Shown here piece after piece: positions 17,072 through 29,800 of a DNA stretch of 64,000 nt (the first letter of the stretch is position 1; every line of letters starts with the position of its first letter). Origin of the DNA: WTFV01 sp965200895 (GTDB taxonomy: Bacteria > Acidobacteriota > Vicinamibacteria > Vicinamibacterales > UBA8438). Both the position numbers and the translations under genes were made by a program. The stretch spans positions 1,364,001 to 1,428,000 of the forward strand of contig CBDAVM010000001.1 of the NCBI GenBank assembly GCA_965200895.1. Reading direction: 5' to 3'. The notes beneath the pieces were generated by a model. That model made no database searches. It saw only the letters and a list, made by a program, of their open reading frames with translations, and was not told where the DNA came from.

Positions 17072-17170
17072 GAGCGGAGTCCCGCTCCGGCTGGAAATCG
17101 GCCATGGAAGCGAGAGTCCTATGCAAAAGAGTCCTATGCAAAAAAGTCCTATGCAAACTGGTGTTGAGAT
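17072..17170 (+). repeat. Interspersed repeat, copy B, with 15-nt tandem start codons
   Basis: Matches copy A at 13748-13818 from the GAGCGGAGTCCCGCTCCGGC palindrome through to AGATCC. It differs by an expansion: a 15-nt unit (ATGCAAAAGAGTCCT and a near copy) is repeated, so three in-frame ATGCAA codons occur at 17121, 17136 and 17151. The repeat thus provides the start of the TonB receptor gene (MQKSPMQKSPMQTGV). Confidence 0.7.
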
Positions 17171-20100
17171 CCTGTCGTTGCGCTCCGCCGTTGACGACGC
17201 GACCCGTCCGCGCGGCGCGTGTGCACGGTCCTGCCGCGTGGGACTGGCACCGGCGGTCGCACTGCTGATCGCATCCTGGTTGGCGGCGCCGCTCGCCGCC
17301 GCGGCGCAGGAGGGCGGGATCGTCGGCCGGGTGACCGACGGCACGGGCGGCGTCCTGCCCGGCGTGACCGTCGAGGTGTCCGGTGCGGCGCTGCCCGCCG
17401 GCCCGCTGGTGGCGGTGACCGACGGCGACGGCGGCTACGCGTTCACGGCGCTGCCCGCCGGCAGCTACAGCGTCACGTTCACCCTGCCCGGCTTCGAGCG
17501 GGCGGAGCGGGAAGTGGAGGTGACCGACGGTCTCCCGGCCACGGCCGACGCCGCCCTGCGTCTCGGGGGGCTCTTCGAAGAGGTCACGGTCTCGGTGACC
17601 GGCACTGCCATCGAGGCGCCGGCCATCAACATGCCCCACGCGGTCACCGTGGTCAGCCGCGAGACCCTGGAGCAGCAGGGGGCCACGCAGCTCGTCGACC
17701 TGTTCCGCAACCTGAACGTCAGCCACGGCGTGGTCGGCGAGCGGAGCAGTTGGTACAACTCGAACCAGCCCTCGACGCTCACCGAGAACGTGGCCAACGT
17801 CAACCTGCGCGGCCTCGGCGCCTCGCGGACGCTGGTCCTGATCAACGGCCGCCGCCACGTGCCGGTCCCCGCGCGCCTGATCGGCGGGCGCTTCGTCGAC
17901 GTCAACACCATCCCGTCCATCGCGGTCGGCCGGCTCGAGGTGCTCAAGGAGGGCGCGTCGGCGACGTACGGCTCGGATGCGGTCGGCGGTGTCGCCAACT
18001 TCGTCACCCGCAGCGACTTCCGCGGATTCGAGTTCAACGTGGCGCACGACCACTTCGACAGCGGAGGCGACACGACCGTCGGCGGCATCTGGGGCGGCCG
18101 GATCGGCGCCTCCAACGCCGTCTTCTCCGCCGAACGCGTCGGCCGTCAGGAGCTGCAGATGGCCGACCGCCCGTGGACGCTCGACCGCCTCGGCACGCAC
18201 GTCTCCGGCAACCGCGCCGGCTGGTCGAGCCTGGGGAACCCCGGCACGTTCGCAGTCGGGGCGCCGGCGCCGTGGACCGCCGACGTCTTCGATCCCCGCT
18301 GCACGGACTTCGGCGGACAGGACGAGGGCTGGACCTGCCGGTTCCGCTACGCGCCGTTCGACAACCTGGTCGACGAACAGCAGCACACGCGAGCCTTCGC
18401 CGAGCTGAACGGTCCGCTGAACAGCCGCACCAACTACCACATCGAGGGACTCTGGTCCGACGCCGTCATCCCGAACTGGTACACCACGCCGTCGTACCCC
18501 CCGTTCCCGCTGACGAGCACGACCATCATGGAGGTGGCGGCGGACCACCCGGGCCGGCAGGCGTTCTGCTCCGGCTACGCCGGCGATGCGAAGGCCGACC
18601 CGGCGGGCGCCTGCCTGGACGGCGCCCCCTGGTACTTCAACGGCCGCCCGTTCGGGAACTCGGGTCCCGGGCGCCGCCTGCGCCGCGAGTCGCGAACCCA
18701 GCGCGTCGCCGCCTCGGTCGACGGCGACTTCGTCCTGGGCGGGCGGGACGCCAACTGGGACGTCGGCGTCACCTACTCGCGGGCCAGGGGCAACCTGAAC
18801 CTGCCGGCCGTCTACACCGACCGCATCTTCCGGGCGTTCCGCGGCTACGGCGGTCCCGACTGCGGCGTCGGCGTGACGGCGGACCAGGCCTCCCCCGCGG
18901 GCATGGCGCTCGGCCCCCTGGGGGGCGCCGCGGCGGGTCAGGGGCCGTGCATGTACTACAACCCGTTCAGCAACGCCATCCAGCGCGCCGATCAACCGGG
19001 CGCGCCGTTCGCGAGCACCGCCAACCCGGACTACGTGCCCGTTCTGGCGAACCCCGAGGCGCTGCGGCAGTGGCTCAACGAAGAGGTGGATCTGGTCAGT
19101 ACCACGGACCTGTTCGTCGCCGACGCCACGCTGAGCGGCAACCTGGTGGAGAACGTGGCGGACTTCGCGGTCGGCTACCAGTACCGGACGATGCACGCCG
19201 AAGGCGATCCGAACGACCCCGGCGACGTCACCCGCAACCCCTGTCCGGTGGCGGGCGACATGACCTGCTCGGCGGGCGACCGGTTCGGGCCGTACCTCTT
19301 CACCAACGTCCACCGGCCCTACGCCGCGGACCAGCAGGTGCAGCGGCTGTTCGGCGAACTGGCCCTGGCCGTCGGCCCCCGCGTCGACACCCAGATTGCC
19401 GCCAACTACGAGTTCTACAACGTGGCCGGCCGCCGCGTGAGCAGCTTCGACCCGAAGCTCGGCTGGCGCCTCCAGGTGGCCGAGAGCCTGCGCTATTCGC
19501 TGGCGCTCCGCGGCTCGGTGCAGACCACCTTCCGCACGCCGTCGCTGGACGACCTCAACACCAGTCCGCTGACCACGCTGGAGTGGATCTCCGAGACCGG
19601 CGCCTACCAGGCGGTCGACCGCTACGGACGCCCCGACCTGCTGCCGGAGCGGGCTTTCACCTACAACGCCGGCGCCGTGCTCTTCCTCGAGGGAGGCGTC
19701 GAGGCGACCGTCGACTACTGGAGCTACGACTTCGAGAACGTGATCGGCTCGATGCCCTACGACGCGGTCACCAGCCTCTACGCCAGCGACGATCCGGCCA
19801 CCCGCGCCGCCGTGTCGCCCTTCATCATCTGTCCCGCCGGCCGCGCCTCGGACCTGGACCCGGCCGACCGCTGCGCCGCCGCGAACCTGGAGCGGATCCA
19901 GATCGACCTGGTGAACTGGCCGGGGCTCAAGACCTCGGGCATCGACACCCACCTTGCGGCCCGGACCGACGCCGGGCCGGGTCAGTTCTCGGCAAGCTGG
20001 GACTCCACCTACACGGTCGGCTACGACACCAGGGAACTGCTGCTGGAGGGCACGGACCTGACCCTCTACGCGGAACGGCAGGCCGCCGGCTACCTGAACT

Positions 20101-20441
20101 TCGCCCATCCCATCGCGGTGCCGCTGCCGCGCTGGAAGAGCCGCTGGTCGGCCTCCTACGGGTGGAACGTCTACACGCTGGCCAGCTACCTCAGCTACAT
20201 CTCCGCCTACGAGGATCGGGGGGACGACACCACCGCGCCCCGCATCGACCCGTTCCTCACCTGGGACGTCAGCTTCCTGTGGCGCTTCCCCGGCAGCGGG
20301 ATGAACCTGACCCTCTATGCGATGAACCTGACCGGTCGGGTTCCCCCGTGGGCGAACGTCGAGCAGTCCTACGACGGCTTCACGCACGACCCCAAGGGAC
20401 GCCGGGTCAAGATGGCGCTGAGCTGGCGTTTCGGCGGTTGA
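17121..20441 (+). CDS. TonB-dependent receptor with carboxypeptidase-like N-terminal domain
   Basis: Up to 1106 residues depending on which of three in-frame ATGs is used (17121, 17136 or 17151). A signal peptide (LAPAVALLIASWLAAPLAAA) is preceded by an unusual basic, repeat-derived extension of about 45 residues. Then come a carboxypeptidase-regulatory-like domain (GGIVGRVTDGTGGVLPGVTV), a plug domain (QGATQLVDLFRNLNV, VNLRGLGASRTLVLINGRRH, GSDAVGGVANFVTR) and a beta-barrel ending in MALSWRFGG with a terminal aromatic strand. It sits in the outer membrane and imports a ligand with TonB energy. Acidobacteria and Bacteroidetes carry many such proteins; the ligand is unknown. No transporter or regulator partner is adjacent. 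Confidence 0.9.
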   Translation: MQKSPMQKSPMQTGVEILSLRSAVDDATRPRGACARSCRVGLAPAVALLIASWLAAPLAAAAQEGGIVGRVTDGTGGVLPGVTVEVSGAALPAGPLVAVTDGDGGYAFTALPAGSYSVTFTLPGFERAEREVEVTDGLPATADAALRLGGLFEEVTVSVTGTAIEAPAINMPHAVTVVSRETLEQQGATQLVDLFRNLNVSHGVVGERSSWYNSNQPSTLTENVANVNLRGLGASRTLVLINGRRHVPVPARLIGGRFVDVNTIPSIAVGRLEVLKEGASATYGSDAVGGVANFVTRSDFRGFEFNVAHDHFDSGGDTTVGGIWGGRIGASNAVFSAERVGRQELQMADRPWTLDRLGTHVSGNRAGWSSLGNPGTFAVGAPAPWTADVFDPRCTDFGGQDEGWTCRFRYAPFDNLVDEQQHTRAFAELNGPLNSRTNYHIEGLWSDAVIPNWYTTPSYPPFPLTSTTIMEVAADHPGRQAFCSGYAGDAKADPAGACLDGAPWYFNGRPFGNSGPGRRLRRESRTQRVAASVDGDFVLGGRDANWDVGVTYSRARGNLNLPAVYTDRIFRAFRGYGGPDCGVGVTADQASPAGMALGPLGGAAAGQGPCMYYNPFSNAIQRADQPGAPFASTANPDYVPVLANPEALRQWLNEEVDLVSTTDLFVADATLSGNLVENVADFAVGYQYRTMHAEGDPNDPGDVTRNPCPVAGDMTCSAGDRFGPYLFTNVHRPYAADQQVQRLFGELALAVGPRVDTQIAANYEFYNVAGRRVSSFDPKLGWRLQVAESLRYSLALRGSVQTTFRTPSLDDLNTSPLTTLEWISETGAYQAVDRYGRPDLLPERAFTYNAGAVLFLEGGVEATVDYWSYDFENVIGSMPYDAVTSLYASDDPATRAAVSPFIICPAGRASDLDPADRCAAANLERIQIDLVNWPGLKTSGIDTHLAARTDAGPGQFSASWDSTYTVGYDTRELLLEGTDLTLYAERQAAGYLNFAHPIAVPLPRWKSRWSASYGWNVYTLASYLSYISAYEDRGDDTTAPRIDPFLTWDVSFLWRFPGSGMNLTLYAMNLTGRVPPWANVEQSYDGFTHDPKGRRVKMALSWRFGG

Positions 20442-20913
20442 ACGGAACGGTCTCGCTGGTGAGCACGGTCGCGGATTCGTGCGCGTGGTCCGAGCGCGGC
20501 GCCGCGTCATCCCGACGCGTATCCGGAAGGAAGATCTCTTCGGATGATGGCGGCGCAGGCATTCTGTCCGGGCATGGTGGGGACCGCATACAGCGGTCAA
20601 CCGGGCCGGCGGAGGCGCACGACCTCTTCCCGTAGCTGCTGCCGGCTGGCGGTGGCGATGCGTGTGCGAAACAGGTCGATGCCGGCCAGCTCGCAGCCGA
20701 GGCCCTGGGCGAGCTCGCCCAGGATCCGACCGGTCCGGACCTCGGGGTCTGGCAAGCCGCCCGGCCGACGCCCCGGGGCGCAGTACGGCCGCCAAGGCTC
20801 CCAGTGCACCCGGTCCGCCACCGAATCGCAAGCGTGGAGACCAACCATGCGGCCCCGACGTCAGTCAACCCCTCGGGCGCCGCCTCAACGGGCGGCGTGG
20901 TAGGGTTTGCCAT
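20442..20913. other. Intergenic stretch, no confident gene
   Basis: This 472-nt region has no convincing gene. On the minus strand a short frame (20848-20597) ends GRILGELAQGLGCELAGIDL and LREEVVRLRRPG, which reads like the C-terminus of a real helical protein, but the upstream part is not protein-like. It may be a remnant. A TAGGGT hexamer at 20901-20906 lies 7 nt before the VapB ATG. Confidence 0.4.
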
Positions 20914-21153
20914 ATGAAGACGACCCTGAACATCGATGATTCCGTCATGCAGCGGCTGAAAGAAGAGGCCGCCCGGCGAGGAACCACGATGTCCGCGCTG
21001 GTTGAGGCGGGGCTGCGCCGCGTGCTCGCACCCGAAGTCGCCGCGACCAGGCCGGACGAGCTGCCGCCGTTGCCGACGTGGAACAGCGGGGGACATCTGG
21101 TGAACATCGACGACCGCGAGTCCCTGTACCGGGCGATGGAAGAGGACGAATGA
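20914..21153 (+). CDS. vapB: VapB-type ribbon-helix-helix antitoxin
   Basis: 79 residues. MKTTLNIDDSVMQRLKEEAA is a typical ribbon-helix-helix DNA-binding start, followed by RGTTMSALVEAGLRRVL. The C-terminal half (LPPLPTWNSGGHLVNIDDRE) is the flexible toxin-neutralising tail. It directly abuts the PIN toxin gene (TGA then GTG, no gap). By family knowledge it represses its own operon and wraps the toxin. Here the operon also appears to contain the DNA methylase, so the antitoxin might regulate the defence genes too (inference). No Shine-Dalgarno sequence is evident; the start is close behind a -10-like TAGGGT. Confidence 0.88.
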   Translation: MKTTLNIDDSVMQRLKEEAARRGTTMSALVEAGLRRVLAPEVAATRPDELPPLPTWNSGGHLVNIDDRESLYRAMEEDE

Positions 21154-21593
21154 GTGCTGGTCTTCGATACGAACGTGCTCATTCACGCTGCCGACGAGCA
21201 CTCGGACCTCGGTGATCGCTGCCGCGGGCGTCTCGACGACGCGCGGCGAGACGCTGCCCCGGCGTTCCTCACCTGGAGTGTCTGCTACGAATTCCTGCGG
21301 GTCAGCACGCATCCCCGCGTGTTCCGGTCGCCGTGGAGGTCATCGGCGGCCTGGAGCTTCCTCGAAAAGCTCCTTGCCGCACCCGGACTCGACGTACTGG
21401 TGGCGACATCGCGTCACACGGCGGTGCTGAAGCAGACCCTGTCGGAGCTGCCCGACCTTCGCGGCAACGTGATGCACGACCTGCACATCGCGGTCCTGAT
21501 GCGTGAGCACGGTGTCAGCCGCCTGTGCACCCGCGACGCCGGCTTCCGTCGGTTCCCGTTCCTGACCGTCCTGGACCCGCTCGGCGACTGGTG

Positions 21594-21594
<1 letters not shown>
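21154..21594 (+). CDS. vapC: VapC-type PIN-domain ribonuclease toxin
   Basis: 146 residues starting at GTG. PIN-domain acidic residues are visible: LVFDTNVLIHAADEH (Asp5), CYEFLRVSTHP (Glu), VMHDLHIAVLMREHG (Asp) and CTRDAGFRRFP (Asp). These would form the Mg-dependent RNase site of VapC toxins (tRNA or rRNA cleavage). The gene begins immediately after the vapB stop and its TGA overlaps the ATG of the downstream methylase (TGATG, 21592-21596). This coupling to a large DNA methylase is unusual for a plain VapBC pair. Confidence 0.88.
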
Positions 21595-24905
<3,311 letters not shown>

Positions 24906-24977
24906 ACCGACGCCGGCATTCCGGCGCACCGCGCAATCGACGATGCAGAGGTCGTGCACGCGGTCAGAGGAGAATCG

Positions 24978-26156
24978 ATGCAGATCGAGCACATCGAGAT
25001 CCGGAACTACCGGGTCTTCCGCCACGCCCGGTTCGAGAAGTTGCCGCGGATGATGCTGGTCGTGGGCGCCAACGGCTCGGGAAAGTCCACGCTCTTCGAT
25101 GCGCTGACGTTCCTGAAGGAAGCCCTGGTGCAGAATGTGGCCTCCGCGGTCACGCGACGCGGGGGGTTCCGTGAGCTCGTCAGTCGCGGCGCGGACGGGC
25201 CGCTGGGGGTCACCGTCAAGTTCCGTGACGGCGACGGCCCACTCGTCACGTATCGGCTGGAGGTCGTCGAGGCGCACGGCCGCGCGGTCGTGGATCGTGA
25301 AATCCTGCGCTACCGGCGGGGGACCGGCTCCGGGCGGCCCTGGAACTTCGTCCATTTCTCGCGCGGCGCCGGCAAGGCGATAACCAACGAGGCCGCCTAC
25401 GGACAGGCGGGCGCCCGGATCGAAAGGAAGGAATACAAACTGGACGATCCGAGCATCCTGGCCATCAAGGGTCTCGGGCAGTTCCGCGAGTTCCGGGTCG
25501 TGTCGGCATTCCGGACCATGATCGAGAACTGGCACATCTCCGACTTCCACATCGCCGATGCCCGGCCCAGTGCTGAAGCGGGGTACGCTGAACACCTGTC
25601 CACGCGCGGCGACAATGTGGCTCAGGTCGCGCAGTACCTCTACCTCAACCACCGCGAACACTTCGAGCGCGTGCTTTCGTCGATGCGACAGCGCATCCCC
25701 GGCGTGAGCAGCGTCGAGGCCAAACCCACCGAGGACGGTCGGCTGGTGCTGCGCTTCCAGGACGGCAGCTTCCGGGATCCGTTCGTCGCCCGTTACGTCT
25801 CCGATGGCACCATCAAGATGTTCGCTTATCTGGTCCTTCTGCATGATCCCAAGCCACATCCCCTGCTCGCCATCGAGGAGCCGGAGAACCAGCTCTATCC
25901 CGAACTGCTGCAGGAGCTGGCCGAAGAGTTCCGCGACTACGCTCGCCGGGGGGGACAGGCGTTCGTGGCCACGCATTCGCCCGATTTTCTGAACGGCGCG
26001 CAACTCGACGAGATCTTCTACCTGTTCAAGGAGGACGGCTTCACGAACGTGCGACGGGTCTCGGGCAGCGCGACGTTGCGGAAGCTCGCGGAGGAAGGTG
26101 ACCTGCCGGGCGCCATGTGGAAGCGCGGGTTGTTCGAGAGCGTGGGCCTGTCATGA
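24978..26156 (+). CDS. AAA_15/AAA_21-type ATPase (RecF/SMC-like)
   Basis: 392 residues. It begins MQIEHIEIRNYRVFRHARFE, the classical N-terminus of RecF/OLD-type ATPases. Walker A is GANGSGKST (Lys36); the far C-terminal ABC signature region is YVSDGTIKMFAYLVLL, Walker B is HPLLAIEEPENQLYP, then FVATHSPDFL. There is no TOPRIM domain of its own; instead a separate DUF4276 protein overlaps its stop (ATGA). AGAGGAGA precedes the ATG. The pair resembles split OLD-like or PARIS-like sensor/effector modules. It lies 72 nt after the methylase, on the same strand. Confidence 0.88.
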   Translation: MQIEHIEIRNYRVFRHARFEKLPRMMLVVGANGSGKSTLFDALTFLKEALVQNVASAVTRRGGFRELVSRGADGPLGVTVKFRDGDGPLVTYRLEVVEAHGRAVVDREILRYRRGTGSGRPWNFVHFSRGAGKAITNEAAYGQAGARIERKEYKLDDPSILAIKGLGQFREFRVVSAFRTMIENWHISDFHIADARPSAEAGYAEHLSTRGDNVAQVAQYLYLNHREHFERVLSSMRQRIPGVSSVEAKPTEDGRLVLRFQDGSFRDPFVARYVSDGTIKMFAYLVLLHDPKPHPLLAIEEPENQLYPELLQELAEEFRDYARRGGQAFVATHSPDFLNGAQLDEIFYLFKEDGFTNVRRVSGSATLRKLAEEGDLPGAMWKRGLFESVGLS

Positions 26157-26734
26157 GTCGTGTCGTCTTCCTGATCGAGGAGTTGTCCATGAAGCGGCTG
26201 CTCGACGAGCTGCTTCCCAGGGTGATGCCGACGATGGCATTTTGTTGTGTCGTCCACGAAGGCAGAGAGGACTTGGAGAAGAGCATACCGAGGACAGTAC
26301 GGGCCTGGCGAGAACCGGGGGTGCGCTTCGTCGTCATGCGAGACCAGGACGGGAGCGACTGCCACGAGGTCAAGGCTCGACTCGGTTGCCTGGTTCGGCA
26401 AGGGGGACGCCCCGATGTCCTCGTGCGCGTCGTGTGTCGCGAGCTCGAAGCCTGGTATCTCGGCGAACCCGAAGCCCTCGCCACCGCCTACGGAGATGCT
26501 CGACTGCGCCAACTGGCCAACCGGGCACGGTTCCGAAATCCGGATACCGTGGTGCGTCCGAGCCAAGTCTTGGCGGAGCTTGTCCCCGGCTTTCGGAAAG
26601 TGGCCGGCGCGCGTCTGCTCGGCAGGCATCTCACGCGAAGCGGCAATCGTTCTCGTAGCTTCCGGGCGCTGATGGATGGACTCGATCGCATCGCGGCAGA
26701 GTTGGAGGCTGATCCCGGACAGGTAGGCAGGTAA
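26153..26734 (+). CDS. DUF4276 (TOPRIM-like) partner protein
   Basis: 193 residues. Acidic motifs VVFLIEELSMKRLL (Glu), VVMRDQDGSDCHEVK (Asp-x-Asp) and RELEAWYLGEPEAL are those of DUF4276, a family thought to be TOPRIM-related. These proteins are encoded next to AAA_15/AAA_21 ATPases, as here, where the genes overlap by 4 nt. By analogy with OLD-family nucleases the ATPase would control nuclease action of this subunit. Activity is inferred, not shown. It is the last gene of the plus-strand VapBC-methylase operon and converges on the DUF499 gene 66 nt away. Confidence 0.8.
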   Translation: MSRVVFLIEELSMKRLLDELLPRVMPTMAFCCVVHEGREDLEKSIPRTVRAWREPGVRFVVMRDQDGSDCHEVKARLGCLVRQGGRPDVLVRVVCRELEAWYLGEPEALATAYGDARLRQLANRARFRNPDTVVRPSQVLAELVPGFRKVAGARLLGRHLTRSGNRSRSFRALMDGLDRIAAELEADPGQVGR

Positions 26735-26800
26735 CGGCAGGCCGGCGTCGAAGCGTGGCAGGCGGCGCGGGGTGACCCGCGCCCGGCGCCCCGGCGCCCG

Positions 26801-29800
26801 CTACTCGCGCTCGAAACCCTGGCTGGTGAACTTCAGCGTGCGGCTGTTCTCGGTCACCGTGCGCACGACGTGGTCGGGGGCGCCGTCGGGGATGACGGCC
26901 TCGATCTCCAGGGTGGCGGTCACCCGCGCCCCGGCGAGACCCGCGAGGTGCGACAGCACTTCCTCGGCGACGCGGCTCGCGTCGAGGCCGGCGCGGGTGG
27001 CGTCCAGCGAGACGCTGCCATGGAAGCGCGTGAGCTTCGGCGCGGGCGAGACCTCGTCGTCGCCGCCGGTGCTCGTGTCGCCGCCGCCCTGGCCGTGGTC
27101 GCCGTCGACCGGCTCCTCGCCGGCCTCCTTACCGCCCCGGGACGCGTGCTCCGCCTCGTCCGCATCCATCTGCCGGCGGGCGACCTCGGACCGGACGAGC
27201 AGGGCCGGCGAGGCGGCGTCGGTCACCGAGAGCACCTGCCCCCCGCGCAGGCCGCGGTAGCGCCCGGCCGCCTCGTCGAAGCTGTCGGCCCAGGCGAAAC
27301 CCTCGCGTTCCCAGGTCAGCAGGCCGACGCCGTCGGCGACGGCGCCCAGCAGCGCCGACGGGTCGGTCAGGCGGGCCAGGTACACGTAGCGGGGGAAGTC
27401 GTCGACGAGCTGGCGAACCGCGACATGGTCGCCCCGCCACAGGGGCACGCGGTCGAGTTCCATGCGCAGGCGCGTACCCGCGAGGGTCGCGGCGAGCAGG
27501 TCGTCGTTCTTCAGCCGCCGCGCCGCCCGCTCGGCGAGGCCGCCCTGACCGGTTAGACGCACCGCCTCCCAGGTGACGGGGTCGGCCGGCGCCGTCTGCA
27601 CCGGCGTCAGCAGCCACTGGTACGTCTCGGGCAGCCGCGCCGCGACCGCCTCGGCGGCCGCGGCCTGCCGGGCCTCGGCCTGCTTCATCTGGTGGAGCGA
27701 CAGGTCGAGGGTCTCGCGCTCGGCGAGAATCGACGCCCACGCGAGGTGGCGGCGCACCGCCTCGTCGAGGTCCCGCAGCCGGGTCTGGTCCGGCGCGAGG
27801 AAGACGAGCGCGTTGCGGTAGAGCCTCGGCGCCGCGCCCCGCTGCTCCAGCAGAGCGGCGGCGGCGGCCTCGGCCGGGGAACCGGCCTCGCGGCGGTGCG
27901 GGTGATCGGGGCCGAGCACGACGAGACGGGTCTCGCGCTCGTCGGGCACGTCGTGGTTCGATGGCGGCGCGACGTGGACCCGGCTGAAGCCGCCGGGGTC
28001 GCGCAGGACCGCCCGCAGCCGTGCGACCAGCGCCTCGGCGACCCGGTCGGGCTCGCGGCGCAACTGCTCGGCGCGGTCTTCGGCGAGCCTGGTGACGGTG
28101 GGCCGGGTGTCGTACCAGTAGCGCGCGCCGTCCTGGTAGAGGTACGTCGCGACGGCGGCGAGCCGGCGCAGGGCGTCGCCGAAGACGGCGGGGGGCTCGC
28201 CGGGCAGGACGCAGCCGAGCTGGATGCGCCGGTCCTCGATGCCGCGGTGCGGCGCCCCCGCCGCCGGCGCCGACCCCAGATAGACGGTGCGCGCGACCCG
28301 TCGACACGCCGAGTGCTTGCCGAGGTTCGCCACCTCGCCGTCGAGGCGCGGCGGCAGAGCGTGGGGGCCGTCGACATCCTTGTCGATGACCGGCGCCCAC
28401 GTCTCCGGCAGATAGCGGGTCAGCTCGTCGCGGACGCGGGGATCCTCGATCGACAGGTGGGCGGGGAGGATGAGCGGGTTGCGGTCGCCCGTCTCCCACA
28501 GGCTGTGGATGACCGCGGCCATCAGGCGCAGCACCCCGCGCGTGCGCTGGAACGTCACCAGCGTCGACCAGTCGGTATAGAGGCGGTCGAACACCTCGGG
28601 ATGGATGGGATAGGCGGCCGCGATGCGCTGCTCGTAGTCGGCGTCGCGGCACTCCGGCGGAAAGTCGTCGCGCTGGCGGCGGTAGAGGTCGGCGAACGCG
28701 CGCGCGACGACATCGCGGTCCTTGAACTGCGACGCGGCCGCGAACGGCTCGAACAGCCGCCGCCGGACGATCTCGAACCCCTCTTCGGCGCTCGCGGGCC
28801 GCCACGACGACTCGACGCGTCCGACGACGTTGCGCAGCCGGTCGAGCGCCTCGCGGCCCCGCCGCCCCCCCACCTCGACATCGTCGGCCTGCGCGTGGGG
28901 CGAACCCGACGTGTCCGACGCGGGCAGACTGACCACCAGAAGACAGTGGCCGGCCGCCTTCACCGATTCCGTCAGGGCCTGGGCGAACGTGAACTGCGTG
29001 TCGAAACTGCCCGCCGGCAGGTCGCTCTCGTCGTGGAGCTGCCGCGCATAGGCGACCCACTCGTCGATGAGAATCAGGCACGGTCCGTGCTCGACGAGCA
29101 ACTGCCGCAACGGGTCGCCGGGACACGTCGCCCGTTCGTCGTCGGCGGCGAGGCGGGCGTAGGCGTCCGCGCCGCCCAACTGCCACGCCAACTCGCCCCA
29201 CAGCGTCCGGACCACGACGCCGTCGTCCTTCGTCACGGGGTTGCCGGGCGAGATGCGGTTGCCCACCAGCACCACACGCTTCACCGCCGGCGGCGCCGAC
29301 AGCCCCTCGTCGCGCAGCAGCGCATCGACGCCGGCCAGGGCCGTCGGGGCGACGCCCGAGCACAGGTGATGGAGGGCGAGCATCGAGTGCGTCTTGCCGC
29401 CCCCGAAGTTGGTCTGAAGCTGCACCACGGGGTCGCCGCCGGTCCCCGCGAGCCGGCGCACCGCGCCCGCCAGCATCCCCTTCAGGCTCTCGGTCAGGTA
29501 CGTGCGCCGGAAGAACTCGGCGGGGTCGCGGTACTCGTCGCCGCCCTCGCCGACGTGCGCCTGCCACAGGTCGGCCGCGAACTCCGCCTGCTGGTATCGG
29601 CCGCTCGCCACGTCGTGGTGCGGGGTCACCACCTCGCGCCACGGCTTGAGGGCCGCGGCGGCGTCGCCGATGGCGAGACCGGCCTGCCGGCGCCTCTCCC
29701 CCCGCGCCTGCTCGTCGAAGCGGACGCGCAGCAGCTCCATCTTGAGCTTCTCGACCTCGGCCGCCTGCGGCGCCGACACCGCGGTCAGCAGCCGGCCCGC

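Noticed and set aside
16437..20831. Very long minus-strand open frame (over 1400 codons) opposite the TonB receptor
   Set aside because: It mirrors the codon pattern of the plus-strand gene, is low-complexity Arg/Val/Gly/Asp text, and has no recognisable domain; a G+C shadow.
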